A stretch of 64,000 bases of DNA from contig JBLWGC010000021.1 of NCBI GenBank assembly GCA_048772705.1, forward strand, positions 18,081-82,080, in the 5' to 3' direction. This DNA is from Leidyana gryllorum EB-2025a. Its lineage: Eukaryota > Apicomplexa. Shown here piece after piece: positions 1 through 11,000 of this stretch. Both the position numbers and the translations under genes were made by a program. Each line of letters begins with the position of its first letter. The first letter of the stretch is position 1. A model generated the notes under the pieces. It had not been told where the DNA came from. It did not search any database and was given only the letters and a program-made list of their open reading frames with translations.

Positions 1-831
1 TTCAACATGTCCATCCCCTGTGGAGACGTTACCAATCACAAGTTGTGTGCGATATCATTTGTTCTCGCATACCACTTGGATACCACTTGGCACAATCACG
101 TCAGAGGAGCCCATGGGTTATCTTATCATTGTTCGGCCAACATGCGCTATGTAACTGACTGTTTGGTTCTGTCATACCACTGTCAGACAAACGAGGACCC
201 CGTGCACGTTTTGGACGTCCTATCGGACTGGTTGATGCCATATTTGGAGATGACCGAAGAGGAGTTTGAGGAACGCAAGAAGACTCAGATGGCACGCTTC
301 ACAGATTTAGGGAACAATATGCAGGAGAAGCATTACAAAGTTAGAATGGAAGTATTCCTGCGACGTTTTGCATTTGGGGGGGCCAATGTGAATCCGATGG
401 TGCAGGCCATCCAATCCCTGACACTGGACGACGTCCGCAAGTTTTACCACGAACGATTCTACCAGTCACCTTGGATCATTTCGGTGGTCAGATCCATTGA
501 CTCCCTCCCACCTGGCCATCCCGCTCGTCGCAAACCCCAGTTCTCGTCGGGAGGGTTTGAACCTCCACCCCGTGACTTCTGCAGTGTGACCCTCGGAAAG
601 ATGGCTCGCCACAGCAGGGTGGCTTGGGTTCTTCTCAAGGAGCCACGATCTCTACACAAGTTCCTCCTCAACTACCAGGAACCAGCACAGACTTATAGAC
701 AGGCCACCTTCGCTATGGGGCTGAGTATGGGGGAACCGATAGAGGAGGGGGAGGGTCCACCAAACTCGGCGGTTTCCAGGACGGAGTCTGCAAGTGAGGC
801 TGCTGCCGTTCCTTCCCCGACCAGTAGTTGA
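1..831 (+). CDS. M16 (insulinase-like) zinc peptidase, 3' fragment
   Basis: The frame is open from base 1, so this is the C-terminal end of a longer gene whose 5' part lies outside the window; the ATG at 7 is probably internal. The protein resembles the last, inactive lobe of insulysin-type M16 peptidases. Visible family features are a motif reading MTEEEFEERK, a K-x-R-x-E-x-F stretch and LTLDDVRKFYHERF, which in the family precedes the final helix. The HxxEH zinc site sits near the N terminus of the family and is not in this fragment. After about residue 165 the chain becomes polar and low in complexity (Glu, Ser, Pro), an unusual tail for M16 enzymes. It is followed 45 bp later by the next gene on the same strand. 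An insulysin-like or falcilysin-like identity cannot be separated from this piece. Confidence 0.6.
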   Translation, partial: FNMSIPCGDVTNHKLCAISFVLAYHLDTTWHNHVRGAHGLSYHCSANMRYVTDCLVLSYHCQTNEDPVHVLDVLSDWLMPYLEMTEEEFEERKKTQMARFTDLGNNMQEKHYKVRMEVFLRRFAFGGANVNPMVQAIQSLTLDDVRKFYHERFYQSPWIISVVRSIDSLPPGHPARRKPQFSSGGFEPPPRDFCSVTLGKMARHSRVAWVLLKEPRSLHKFLLNYQEPAQTYRQATFAMGLSMGEPIEEGEGPPNSAVSRTESASEAAAVPSPTSS

Positions 832-876
832 GTTCCGACCACTTCGGGACATTTCTGCCCCAAAGGCAGCACACTG

Positions 877-1839
877 ATGTCCCAAGAATGTCTCACTCAC
901 GGACAGCAGAATTCGTACGCCCAGTATAAACCGCCGCTGTCCATGTCCTCTCAAGACAAGATGACAAACACTGAGAATCCCGCTGGAACACTGCGATTGG
1001 TGTACCCCCAATGGCAGGGAGGGCTTATCTGCAATTACGTTGCTGAGCTGCCGCCTGACGACGCCTCTCGAGGGTACTTCTTGGGCTCGAAGCTTCTGAA
1101 CTTTTTGGCACCACCCGCTCGAGGTCCCACTGCAGAGGTGCCCGTATCTCTGGACATTTCGGACCGCACAAGAGTCAATGGGGTTTGCTCTCATCGGGCC
1201 ATTGCTTTGCAGAACAAAGCCGCATTGGAGGTGATCAGAGTGCATTCGCCCGAGCGAATTGTCACTCTGGGTGGAGAGTGCTCTGTGAGTGTGGTGCCAT
1301 TCACATATCTGGCCTCACGTTACGGAGACGACCTGGCTATCGTCTGGATTGATGCTCATCCAGACATCACGTTGCCAGGCGATGCATACGAAGGATGGCA
1401 CGCCATGGCCCTCACGGCCTGCATGGGGAAAGGCGACAAGGAATTGGTGGACGCTCTCCCTGCCAAGGTGGACCCATCAAAAGCATTGTTAGTGGGAGTC
1501 CGACACTGGGAAGAGGGCGAGGAGAAGAGGCTGGGGGAACTTGGGATTCAAAATCTGCCTCCGGCCCAAATTCGTGAGCATAAAGCATTAGTTACAGAAT
1601 GGCTGAAGAAGACTGGTGCCTCGAAAGTGGCCGTCCACATCGATTTGGACGTCCTGGATCCTGAGGAGGTCATCGCTGGAGCGGGATGTCCCAAAGACGG
1701 GTTGAAGATTGCTGAAGTCGTTGGTGTGGTTCAGGAAATAGCCCACGGCTTCGACCTAGTGGGGCTCACTATTGCGGAGCCAATGCCCAGATGGGCCATC
1801 CACATACGCAATATGATGCAACAATTGCCTTTGATTTGA
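877..1839 (+). CDS. Arginase/agmatinase-fold (ureohydrolase) family protein
   Basis: Single-exon gene of 320 residues, about the usual size for arginases. Ureohydrolases hydrolyse guanidino compounds such as arginine or agmatine with two manganese ions. Visible metal-site motifs are DAHPD (residues 154-158) and DLDVLDP near residue 248, both intact. The first motif, normally GGDHS with a metal-binding His, reads GGECS here (about residue 129), so the His is replaced by Cys. The C-terminal motif is AEPMP rather than EVNP. The start at 877 gives about 28 extra residues; the ATG at 961 lies just before the first conserved strand (LRLVYPQW) and may be the true start. Substrate cannot be predicted, and loss of the His makes a weakened or different activity possible. 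Confidence 0.75.
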   Translation: MSQECLTHGQQNSYAQYKPPLSMSSQDKMTNTENPAGTLRLVYPQWQGGLICNYVAELPPDDASRGYFLGSKLLNFLAPPARGPTAEVPVSLDISDRTRVNGVCSHRAIALQNKAALEVIRVHSPERIVTLGGECSVSVVPFTYLASRYGDDLAIVWIDAHPDITLPGDAYEGWHAMALTACMGKGDKELVDALPAKVDPSKALLVGVRHWEEGEEKRLGELGIQNLPPAQIREHKALVTEWLKKTGASKVAVHIDLDVLDPEEVIAGAGCPKDGLKIAEVVGVVQEIAHGFDLVGLTIAEPMPRWAIHIRNMMQQLPLI

Positions 1840-1963
1840 TCAATCGATCTCAAACATTTTTTTGTTTGTCGCTTCACACGTAGTCGAACACAAAAGATCG
1901 TCATTGATTGCCGAGTCTATTTACCCGGAGAAATTGGTGTTAGGCTATTGAATCTATGGCCGC

Positions 1964-2764
1964 TCAACGGCTGAATAGCAAGAACAGTAATATTAAGCCT
2001 CCAAGTCCATAGTTTTTGGCGGCCGAAGCTCTCCAACTTCGTGGTGGGAACGGGACCCAACTCCCCACTTCAACCGCCGCGCCCTCACCTGGCAGCCTCA
2101 CCCAGTCGAGGCCACAGAATTTGGACCTTAATGCCAGTGCAAATGGAGCCCGTAAGCCAACTATCAAACTCTTAGTCAATTTCTGACTGACTTTCACTTC
2201 CACACTGCTCGCTAATTGGGGAGCAATCTCCACCTGGACATCCTGCCAATCCGCACTCGGCAAGGCGTATTTGGGATGGACGGCACAGCTTCTTGTATGA
2301 GCGCTATCAGACGATTCATAACTGCTGGGCAAAGCAATCGTAGCCACTTTGGGCTTGTCTGCGTCGCTCGCGTCAGAATTAGAGGTGCAGTTATCGGGAA
2401 TTGCGGTACGATTGAAAAACCACAGTGATACAGACGCGGTCTCGTTCAGCCGCAAAGCATCGTGATCGGCCTTCTCAATCAGTATCCAACTATAGTCACC
2501 AACATTGCACAGATCCATATGTCGAGTAATCAATCCAAAGAAACCATATTGACAATGAATTAGTCCCGCTTTTGTCAAGCATTCGTTCACTTGTTCTGGA
2601 GTTCCACTACACGGAACACAGTGCTTCTGGCAATTTTTGCCCTCCAGGGTCTCGTGCTCAACATTCTCACAGTCTATGGTCACGAATCGCCACACAGCAT
2701 CGGGCACCAGCTGCTGCCCAAAGGCCGCGCCCATCAGCAACGAACAGACTGTAGGGAGCCACAT
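1964..2764 (-). CDS. Secreted cysteine-rich protein, possible GPI anchor
   Basis: No family recognised. The ATG at 2764 is chosen because it starts directly with a signal peptide (MWLPTVCSLLMGAAFG). About 266 residues follow. A cysteine-rich block lies at residues 30-80, then NxT/S glycosylation sites, and the chain ends in a hydrophobic run (LGGLILLFLLFS) right at the C terminus, as in GPI-anchored proteins. The Cys spacing resembles that of the divergent gene at 3039, suggesting old duplicates. The neighbouring arginase-fold gene converges on it with a 124-bp gap. Likely exported or on the cell surface; no function is claimed. Confidence 0.6.
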   Translation of the reverse strand: MWLPTVCSLLMGAAFGQQLVPDAVWRFVTIDCENVEHETLEGKNCQKHCVPCSGTPEQVNECLTKAGLIHCQYGFFGLITRHMDLCNVGDYSWILIEKADHDALRLNETASVSLWFFNRTAIPDNCTSNSDASDADKPKVATIALPSSYESSDSAHTRSCAVHPKYALPSADWQDVQVEIAPQLASSVEVKVSQKLTKSLIVGLRAPFALALRSKFCGLDWVRLPGEGAAVEVGSWVPFPPRSWRASAAKNYGLGGLILLFLLFSR

Positions 2765-3038
2765 TAGACGAATTTGATACCAATGATAACAGAGGTCCAA
2801 AAATACTGGCCTACTGGGTGACCCTCCTCACTCAGCTGAACTCTGGGTCACACTTTATCCTGAAGGGCTGTCGCCAGGCACAATGTCCGCAACTCTATTT
2901 GAGCCCACAACTGCTGCTAGACGTATTAAGTACCGTGATATTGCACCGGCACGTACACACGTGTGTGGCAGGTCAGAATGACCTCAAATCTTCATGACCG
3001 AAGACAAGTGACCCTTCAAACAAATAGGATGTGAGAAG
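2765..3038. promoter_or_regulatory. Shared region between two divergent secreted-protein genes
   Basis: Start codons of the two small secreted proteins face away from each other across 274 bp. The region holds no open reading frame that looks coding. It contains the palindrome ACACACGTGTGT at 2955-2966. A bidirectional promoter is inferred from layout only. Confidence 0.4.
2955..2966. repeat. ACACACGTGTGT palindrome
   Basis: Perfect 12-bp inverted repeat with a CACGTG core, one of at least nine related palindromes in the window. It lies between two divergent genes. Confidence 0.8.
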
Positions 3039-3746
3039 ATGAAAATATTATTCTTGTTAGGCGTCTGGTTAGAAGGTCACGTTTGGAGTTTCAATTTGAC
3101 ACCTCTGGTCAGACCGACATTTGAGGAAGTTCGTGTGGTGTGCTTACAGGAGCCTGAAGCATTGCCTTCTACGGGGCTACCACCAATTGAATTGTCCGGT
3201 TGCACTACGTACTGTCAACGTCTGTGTGGCGGCGTGCGGACGTCCTTAGAACTCAAGTGGTGTCTGGACGAGTATCAGAAGACTGGGTGTAGCGATGCTA
3301 CCTTGGCGGTCGCTCGGCTAAAGTCCCACCCAGTGGCAGTCTGCACTTCTGATCTGGAAGATGTCGTTGCTGTGACCATAGAAAGAACACCCGAGCTCCT
3401 ACGGGACTTGAAAAGCGCACTGCGGCTGTACCTTTCGGTTGTGACCCTCCCACCAGGGAATATTGAGGCTGAAGTGGAGCAACAAGTCGTGGATCTGACA
3501 TTGGTGTCAGATTCACGGGTCTTGTGGGATGATCAGTGCCGTCTTGGAGGTGATGACGATCGGATGGGTGAGTCGGTCACCTCAACACAGTTTCGGATCT
3601 CCCCCTGGCTGCTGGCGATTGAAATACCCTTAGAAATGGTTAACGCTCATTTGACTGGTCTACGCTGGAGACAGGCAGAACCTTCCCGTTTAGTGTATGA
3701 GGGAGTAGATGTCGGTGTGGGTTGTCTTGAGGTATTGGGGTTTTGA
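3039..3746 (+). CDS. Secreted cysteine-rich protein, probable paralogue of the 1964-2764 gene
   Basis: Intronless, 235 residues, starting at ATG 3039 with a signal peptide (MKILFLLGVWLEGHVWSF). The Cys-rich block at residues 52-83 (GC-x3-C-x3-C, then W-C and G-C) resembles the block in the divergent neighbour. Both also share a weak pattern of beta-strand-like segments afterwards. Unlike the neighbour it lacks a hydrophobic C-terminal tail, so it would be soluble after secretion. No known family is recognised. The pair sits head to head and may be co-regulated. Confidence 0.6.
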   Translation: MKILFLLGVWLEGHVWSFNLTPLVRPTFEEVRVVCLQEPEALPSTGLPPIELSGCTTYCQRLCGGVRTSLELKWCLDEYQKTGCSDATLAVARLKSHPVAVCTSDLEDVVAVTIERTPELLRDLKSALRLYLSVVTLPPGNIEAEVEQQVVDLTLVSDSRVLWDDQCRLGGDDDRMGESVTSTQFRISPWLLAIEIPLEMVNAHLTGLRWRQAEPSRLVYEGVDVGVGCLEVLGF

Positions 3747-4643
3747 AGGGAAAAAAAAGGAGGCGCTTAGTCCCAGTCGCTGAAGAAGGACTGGGTGTTG
3801 GTGCTCAACACCAGGAAGATACAGGCGTCGGCATCTCCCACCCCGCGCTCCTTACCGCAGGTGACTAGCCAAGTGGGTAATAATTTGTGCATTTTTACGT
3901 GTGGTGATTCAGCAGCAGCAGCAGCAGGGAAACCGAGCTGCAGACTCGACGGTGCGGCAAGTGCGAACGCCTTCGCCCCCAGGCGACTTAACTCGAAAGA
4001 GCTCAAGGGCCCTTATCAAAGGAGCCGTACTCTCGACGCTGGCTTTTTGGCGGTCCCCTTCAAAGGCGCAATCGAAGGAAGCTACTGCCCCGGTAATCCT
4101 ACCATTAACGGCAGCCAATCTAGACAGTACAAGTGCTCTGCTTGCTGAAAAGGCGGAAGCAGCAAGGAAGTAAGCTTCTTCCCACTATCATTTCCCGAAA
4201 CCCTAAGATATGCATTTCACGTTATGTGTTGTCGGCAGCGAGGCAGCCGTCATCCTAGCAGAGGCTGGAGCATGAGCAAGGCTCCGTGCTGGTGTGTATC
4301 CTATGTGCATTGCGTGGTGGCGGCTGATTGAATCTGTGGTATGACACACACGTGTGTGCGGCGGGTGGTGTGGCTGGAGTTGTCGATTCGTACACTTGTG
4401 AGATATTTATCGATCCAACGAGTGCTTGAATGTTGACTGAGTGATTTAATGATCGGTGGTGGTCAGCTGACGCTACTGTGGGCTGAATGGTAGTCGTCCG
4501 GTTTTGCGTTGATGTATGGATCCCAATGCCTTGATGTTTCACAGCCCAAATGGCTCCGATCTATATGCGTAATGTTTGCTAATGTGTTCAGGTCTCGACT
4601 TGGACGTTTTTGTTCCATCGGGTCAGGCGTTGAGAAATCGAGG
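3747..4643. other. About 900 bp without a supported gene
   Basis: Several open frames exist on both strands, but none has an ATG start and a recognisable protein. There is a (CAG)6 run at 3910-3927 following a plausible splice acceptor, so a short glutamine-rich exon ending at 4173 cannot be excluded. A minus-strand frame ending at 3767 (C-terminal SFFSDWD) is likewise unproven. The palindrome CACACACGTGTGTG is at 4345-4358. The rest is probably upstream and regulatory sequence for the casein kinase gene. Confidence 0.4.
4345..4358. repeat. CACACACGTGTGTG palindrome
   Basis: Perfect 14-bp inverted repeat about 290 bp upstream of the casein kinase start codon; member of the recurring ACACGTGTGT set. 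Confidence 0.8.
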
Positions 4644-5893
4644 ATGCAGCAGCAGCAATACACATCACAAGAAGGCGGCCGGGCCACAACCGAGCTTCGG
4701 ATAGGCAACTCTGGTGGTTTGGGCAGCTCTGGGGGATTTCGTGTGGGAAAGAAGATTGGATGTGGGTCCTTCGGAGAGATATACATGGGAACTAACATTC
4801 GCACTGGTGAAGAGGTGGGGATAAAGCTCGAGCATACACGAAGGCGGAACCCTCACTTACTTTACGAATGTAAATTGTACAAGATGTTGGCTGGTGGAGT
4901 GGGTATTCCGAACATCCACTGGTAGGTTCTTCGAGGGCGTGCTTCAACGATTTACGCTTATTTTTGTATGGCAGGTATGGCCATGAGGGAGAGTACATAG
5001 TGATGGTCATTGATCTGTTGGGGCCCTCCTTGGAGGATTTATTCAACTACTGTTCGCGTCGTTTCCAATTAAAAACGACGCTCATGTTGGCCGAGCAAAT
5101 GTTGGATCGCATTGAATATGTTCATGGTGTGGGGATTATCCACCGGGACATTAAGCCACATAATTTCTTGACCGGCCGACGGAAGACCAGGAACGAAGAA
5201 ACCGTCTTCATCATCGACTTTGGCTTAGCTAAACGGTATAGAGACAATAAAGGAAACCACATCCCTCCAAAGGAAGGCAAAAGTCTCACTGGGACAGCTC
5301 GGTACGTTCGCCACTACTGCCAACGCTCACTCCCTCTCATTGATAGGTATGTGAGTGTCAACACACATTTGGGGCTGGAACAATCCCGCCGAGATGATCT
5401 CGAAAGCTTGGGCTATGTGTTTCTGTATTTCCTTAAAGGCACCTTACCTTGGCAAGGGTTGAAGGCGACCAATAAGAAGGACAAATATGAGTTGATCATG
5501 GAGAAGAAGTCTACCACTCCTCTTGAATCTCTGTGCCGCGACTTACCAGAAGAGTTCCTGCAGTACATGAAATATTGCCAGAGCCTTCCGTAAGCGAAAA
5601 TGACAACTTGGTTGTCTAACCGACCACGCAGGTTCGAGGGCCAACCCGCATACAAAGATCTGAAGAGAAAGTTTCGAGAGCTGTTGGTAAAGGAAGGCCA
5701 CATGTATGACTTTATATTCGACTGGACATATACTGTGCTTGGGTCGAGCAGTGGGCAACGTCGGCAAGGGCAACAGCCCCCACGCGACCCGCAACAACCT
5801 GCATATCGGTTACAGCCAATCGTCGAACGAGACCGGCCTCCTAGACAACATAAAGGAGCTGCTGAGGAGGAGTACATTGATCGCCAGTGGTAA
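4644..5893 (+). CDS. Casein kinase 1 (CK1) family Ser/Thr kinase
   Basis: Four exons (4644-4921, 4975-5301, 5347-5589, 5632-5893) give exactly 369 residues. The start is the ATG at 4644, after which a Gln-rich N-terminal leader of about 30 residues precedes the kinase domain. Family marks: glycine loop GCGSFGEIY, catalytic [18 protein letters not shown], and the CK1 hallmark stretch [12 protein letters not shown] followed by [13 protein letters not shown], where other kinases have APE. The C-terminal tail after about residue 285 is short and rich in Gln, Pro and Arg. CK1 enzymes phosphorylate pre-primed acidic sites and act in trafficking, the cell cycle and DNA repair. Intron 2 (45 nt) is a multiple of three and stop-free, so the raw frame reads through it. 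DDX41 follows after only 34 bp. Confidence 0.92.
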
Positions 5894-5927
5894 TTGTCCA
5901 TTTTTGAGTGCCAAAATATTAGTGCCA

Positions 5928-8043
<2,116 letters not shown>

Positions 8044-8058
8044 CACACGCGAGGAAGG

Positions 8059-11000
8059 CTACTTTCTATTGCATCTATGGGTGTTCGGAACTGCAGGGAC
8101 CACTTCATCGTCCTGCGATGGAGCCACCTTGAACGAGATACGCGTACGCACTTGTCCAGCAGGGGCCTTGCAGGTAATCTGGAACGTGTATCGTTTCCAG
8201 AAGTACGCTGCAATATCTTGTGTAGCGTCTTTTTCTCCAGCATTTCGAGACATCTCGGGGATCTTTCCCATAATGGTTCCTGTAACCACATATAAACCCC
8301 ACGCAGGCAGGAACACACACGCGTGTGTATGGAGGAGACGCACCTGTGCTCATCGAGAATATGAGGCCGAAAACACTTGGGAGTGGTGGAGAGATCCACC
8401 ATCGGAGAGTGCCAATATCTACCCGCCCGATGACAACGGGTTCAAGACGAACAAGCTCCCCCGGCCGGAATGTCATTTGATCTTTGACATCCGACGCAGA
8501 CGTCCGTAGCAGGAAGTAGCGAATCTGCAGAGGTTTAGCTCCGACCAATGCCTTGCCGACTTGTTCCTTTTCGGCTCCCAGCTTTCTGTCTAGATTCGCT
8601 TGTTGTCGTTCTTGGTCATCAAACATCATCTCGAAGTTGTCACCCAACAGAGTAGCCATTTTCTGGCGAAGTTCCCGTTCGACTGCCTTTGGATCCTTCT
8701 GAGCTCCACTCTGAAGGGACACGGCACCTCCAACAGCGACCAGTGCTTGAAGAATTGAGCCTGTGCTGCCAGAGGTGGCAGAGAAGGATCTGAAAGTCAG
8801 ACCAACAAAGACGAAGAAGATGACGCAGTAGAAGAGGGTGATACCCAATACTCGAAGTTGGCGACCCGTTGAGCAGCCCAAGCCATCGATGACCAACAGT
8901 GGGATGAAGTGGCTGAACAAGATTCGGAATCCGGACAAGAGCTCGCGCATATCCAAGCTCATGTCGTGATTGGTATCCATCAGAGCGAACATACGACGAA
9001 TGGCACTGGGAGGCATGTTGACCTTCATGTTTGTGACTACTTGTTCCAAGGCCGCGTATGCCATTCCTGCGCAACAAGAGGCAATATCAATTATTCGATG
9101 ATCATCAAGCAGACTACTTACCTTCGCCTTGTAGCGTAGAGAAGATGAGTTCCAACGCCTTTGGTTTCAACAGATAGTAATCATTGAGGAACTCTTCCCC
9201 ACAGGAATCGATCGCCGTCGTGAGGTCTGACTGGGAGACAGTGAGCTCCACGTTCACAAAGAGGAGTGCGCTGATGCACTCAGGCCACAAGCCCGACATC
9301 AGCAACTTGGGGAGGCGTCGAGCAACTTGATTGATGCCGACGATTTTGCCCTGATAAGGATCCATGCAGGACGGGTCTGTGTCTACCGAAATGATGACAC
9401 GTCCGTCGCGTTCGAGTTTGAAGCCAACATAGTGGGTCACGTCCAGCATGCCTTTTGGCAGGTTGGCCCAGAGAGCTCTGGCACCCTCGATAGGCACTGT
9501 GACGCCGATATTGGCGAGAAACTTGACAAAGAATGGGAAGGTTATACAGCCGCTGTATGTTTCTAGCCCTGCGATTCCGTCGGTCGATGTCCAAGGGACT
9601 CCATTGGGGGTTCGGGGTTGCATGATGATTTTGGCCAACTCGCCTGCGACGATATCAACAGCTAAGCTCTGTTGCAAATCTTGGCCGAGCTGACTGCAGA
9701 TCAGTGTCCACAGTAGATGGGAGTGAGTTTGTGAGACACTGAGTCTCAGTCTCATGGCAGCTTCATGGAACATTTGGAAAGTGACGAATCGCGATTCCTT
9801 TCTGTGTACCCCTGAGCCACAGCTGACCAAGTCATCTGCGAGTGGGAGGCGGGGCGACGTGTGGAGTCGATAAGTGGCGCTTCCCGGCGCGGAGACACCG
9901 CGTGCTGATTGATTGTGGTGGTTTTTGTCGGCGGGGGAGAGGACTTCACAGACACTTCGGGTAAACTCGATCATTTGACTCTTCGAGAGGAAGTGTGAGT
10001 TTCCAGCTGTCAGTCTGGAGAACGTCATAGCGAGATTTTCGTTGAGTGTGGAGTCCATATAATAGAATGTCCAGTCGAGCAGATCCACGGTGCTTTCGGT
10101 GCTCGCACGCATTGCCAAGTGGTTGGTGATGCCGGCTGTGATGCCGAAGCCCATGAAGGCATCGTGGAGATCTTCAGTGCCAGTAGGTGCCTCGAGGCCG
10201 AGTTCCTGGAGACAGACGGTGGCGGCGGCAAAGTTCATTTGATTGTCGGTGAGGAGGAGAATAGCCTCATCAGCGAGATGGAGAGGTAAGAAGTCTGAGA
10301 GAGAGAGAGCGAGTGATCGATGGTGAGTTGAGAGTGAACGTGGAAGACTTACGAGTGGAGCCGTTGAGCTGTTCGAATACACTGCGAACTTTGACCATAT
10401 TGCTGCTTTCCAAGACTCGTTGAAGATAGATCTCTTGGAGATGGGCTTGGGCGATGTCAAGGGGTAGATGCGGGTTGGAGGGTACGGGTTCGGCAGCGGC
10501 CAAGTCTGGTTCGACTCCGGGGAGAGCTTCGACTTGGAGATTGACTCCGAGGAGTTTGATTAGGAGGACAAAGGCGTTGAGCCAAAGATAGTTTTCTGAT
10601 ATCCTCTCAACTATGGTGATGGCGTCATCGGGCATCATGTGACGGCTGCCGACAACTTCTTCGACCATTGCCATTATAAAGTCCTCACAATAGACAGAGG
10701 TGGGAAGCAATAATCCGACTGAGGGACCGTTGAGAGTGATTTGGAATCCTGCGGTGGAGAGAATGTCATAGGTGGAGCGGTTGAGTTGATATATGGAGAG
10801 TGTGTTGGGTTGGACTTTGGTCTGGCAGTCCTGAGGGGACAACAGCCCTGACTGTTTGAGGATATATGTGACGACTGCGACTTGGAATATCCGTTCGCCC
10901 GCGCCGGCCCGATGGGTTATGGAGCAGAGGCTCCGGAGATCCTCGTCTCTGTTGACGCGGAAATCACTGAGATGTCTTCTGAGAGAGAATGTGGTCTTGG

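Noticed and set aside
652-1245. Minus-strand open frame of 197 codons opposite the arginase gene
   Set aside because: No ATG start, no recognisable protein, and the plus strand carries a clear arginase-fold gene.
3767-4173. Open frames on both strands near the CAG repeat
   Set aside because: No ATG start and no family match; reported only as a region without a supported gene.
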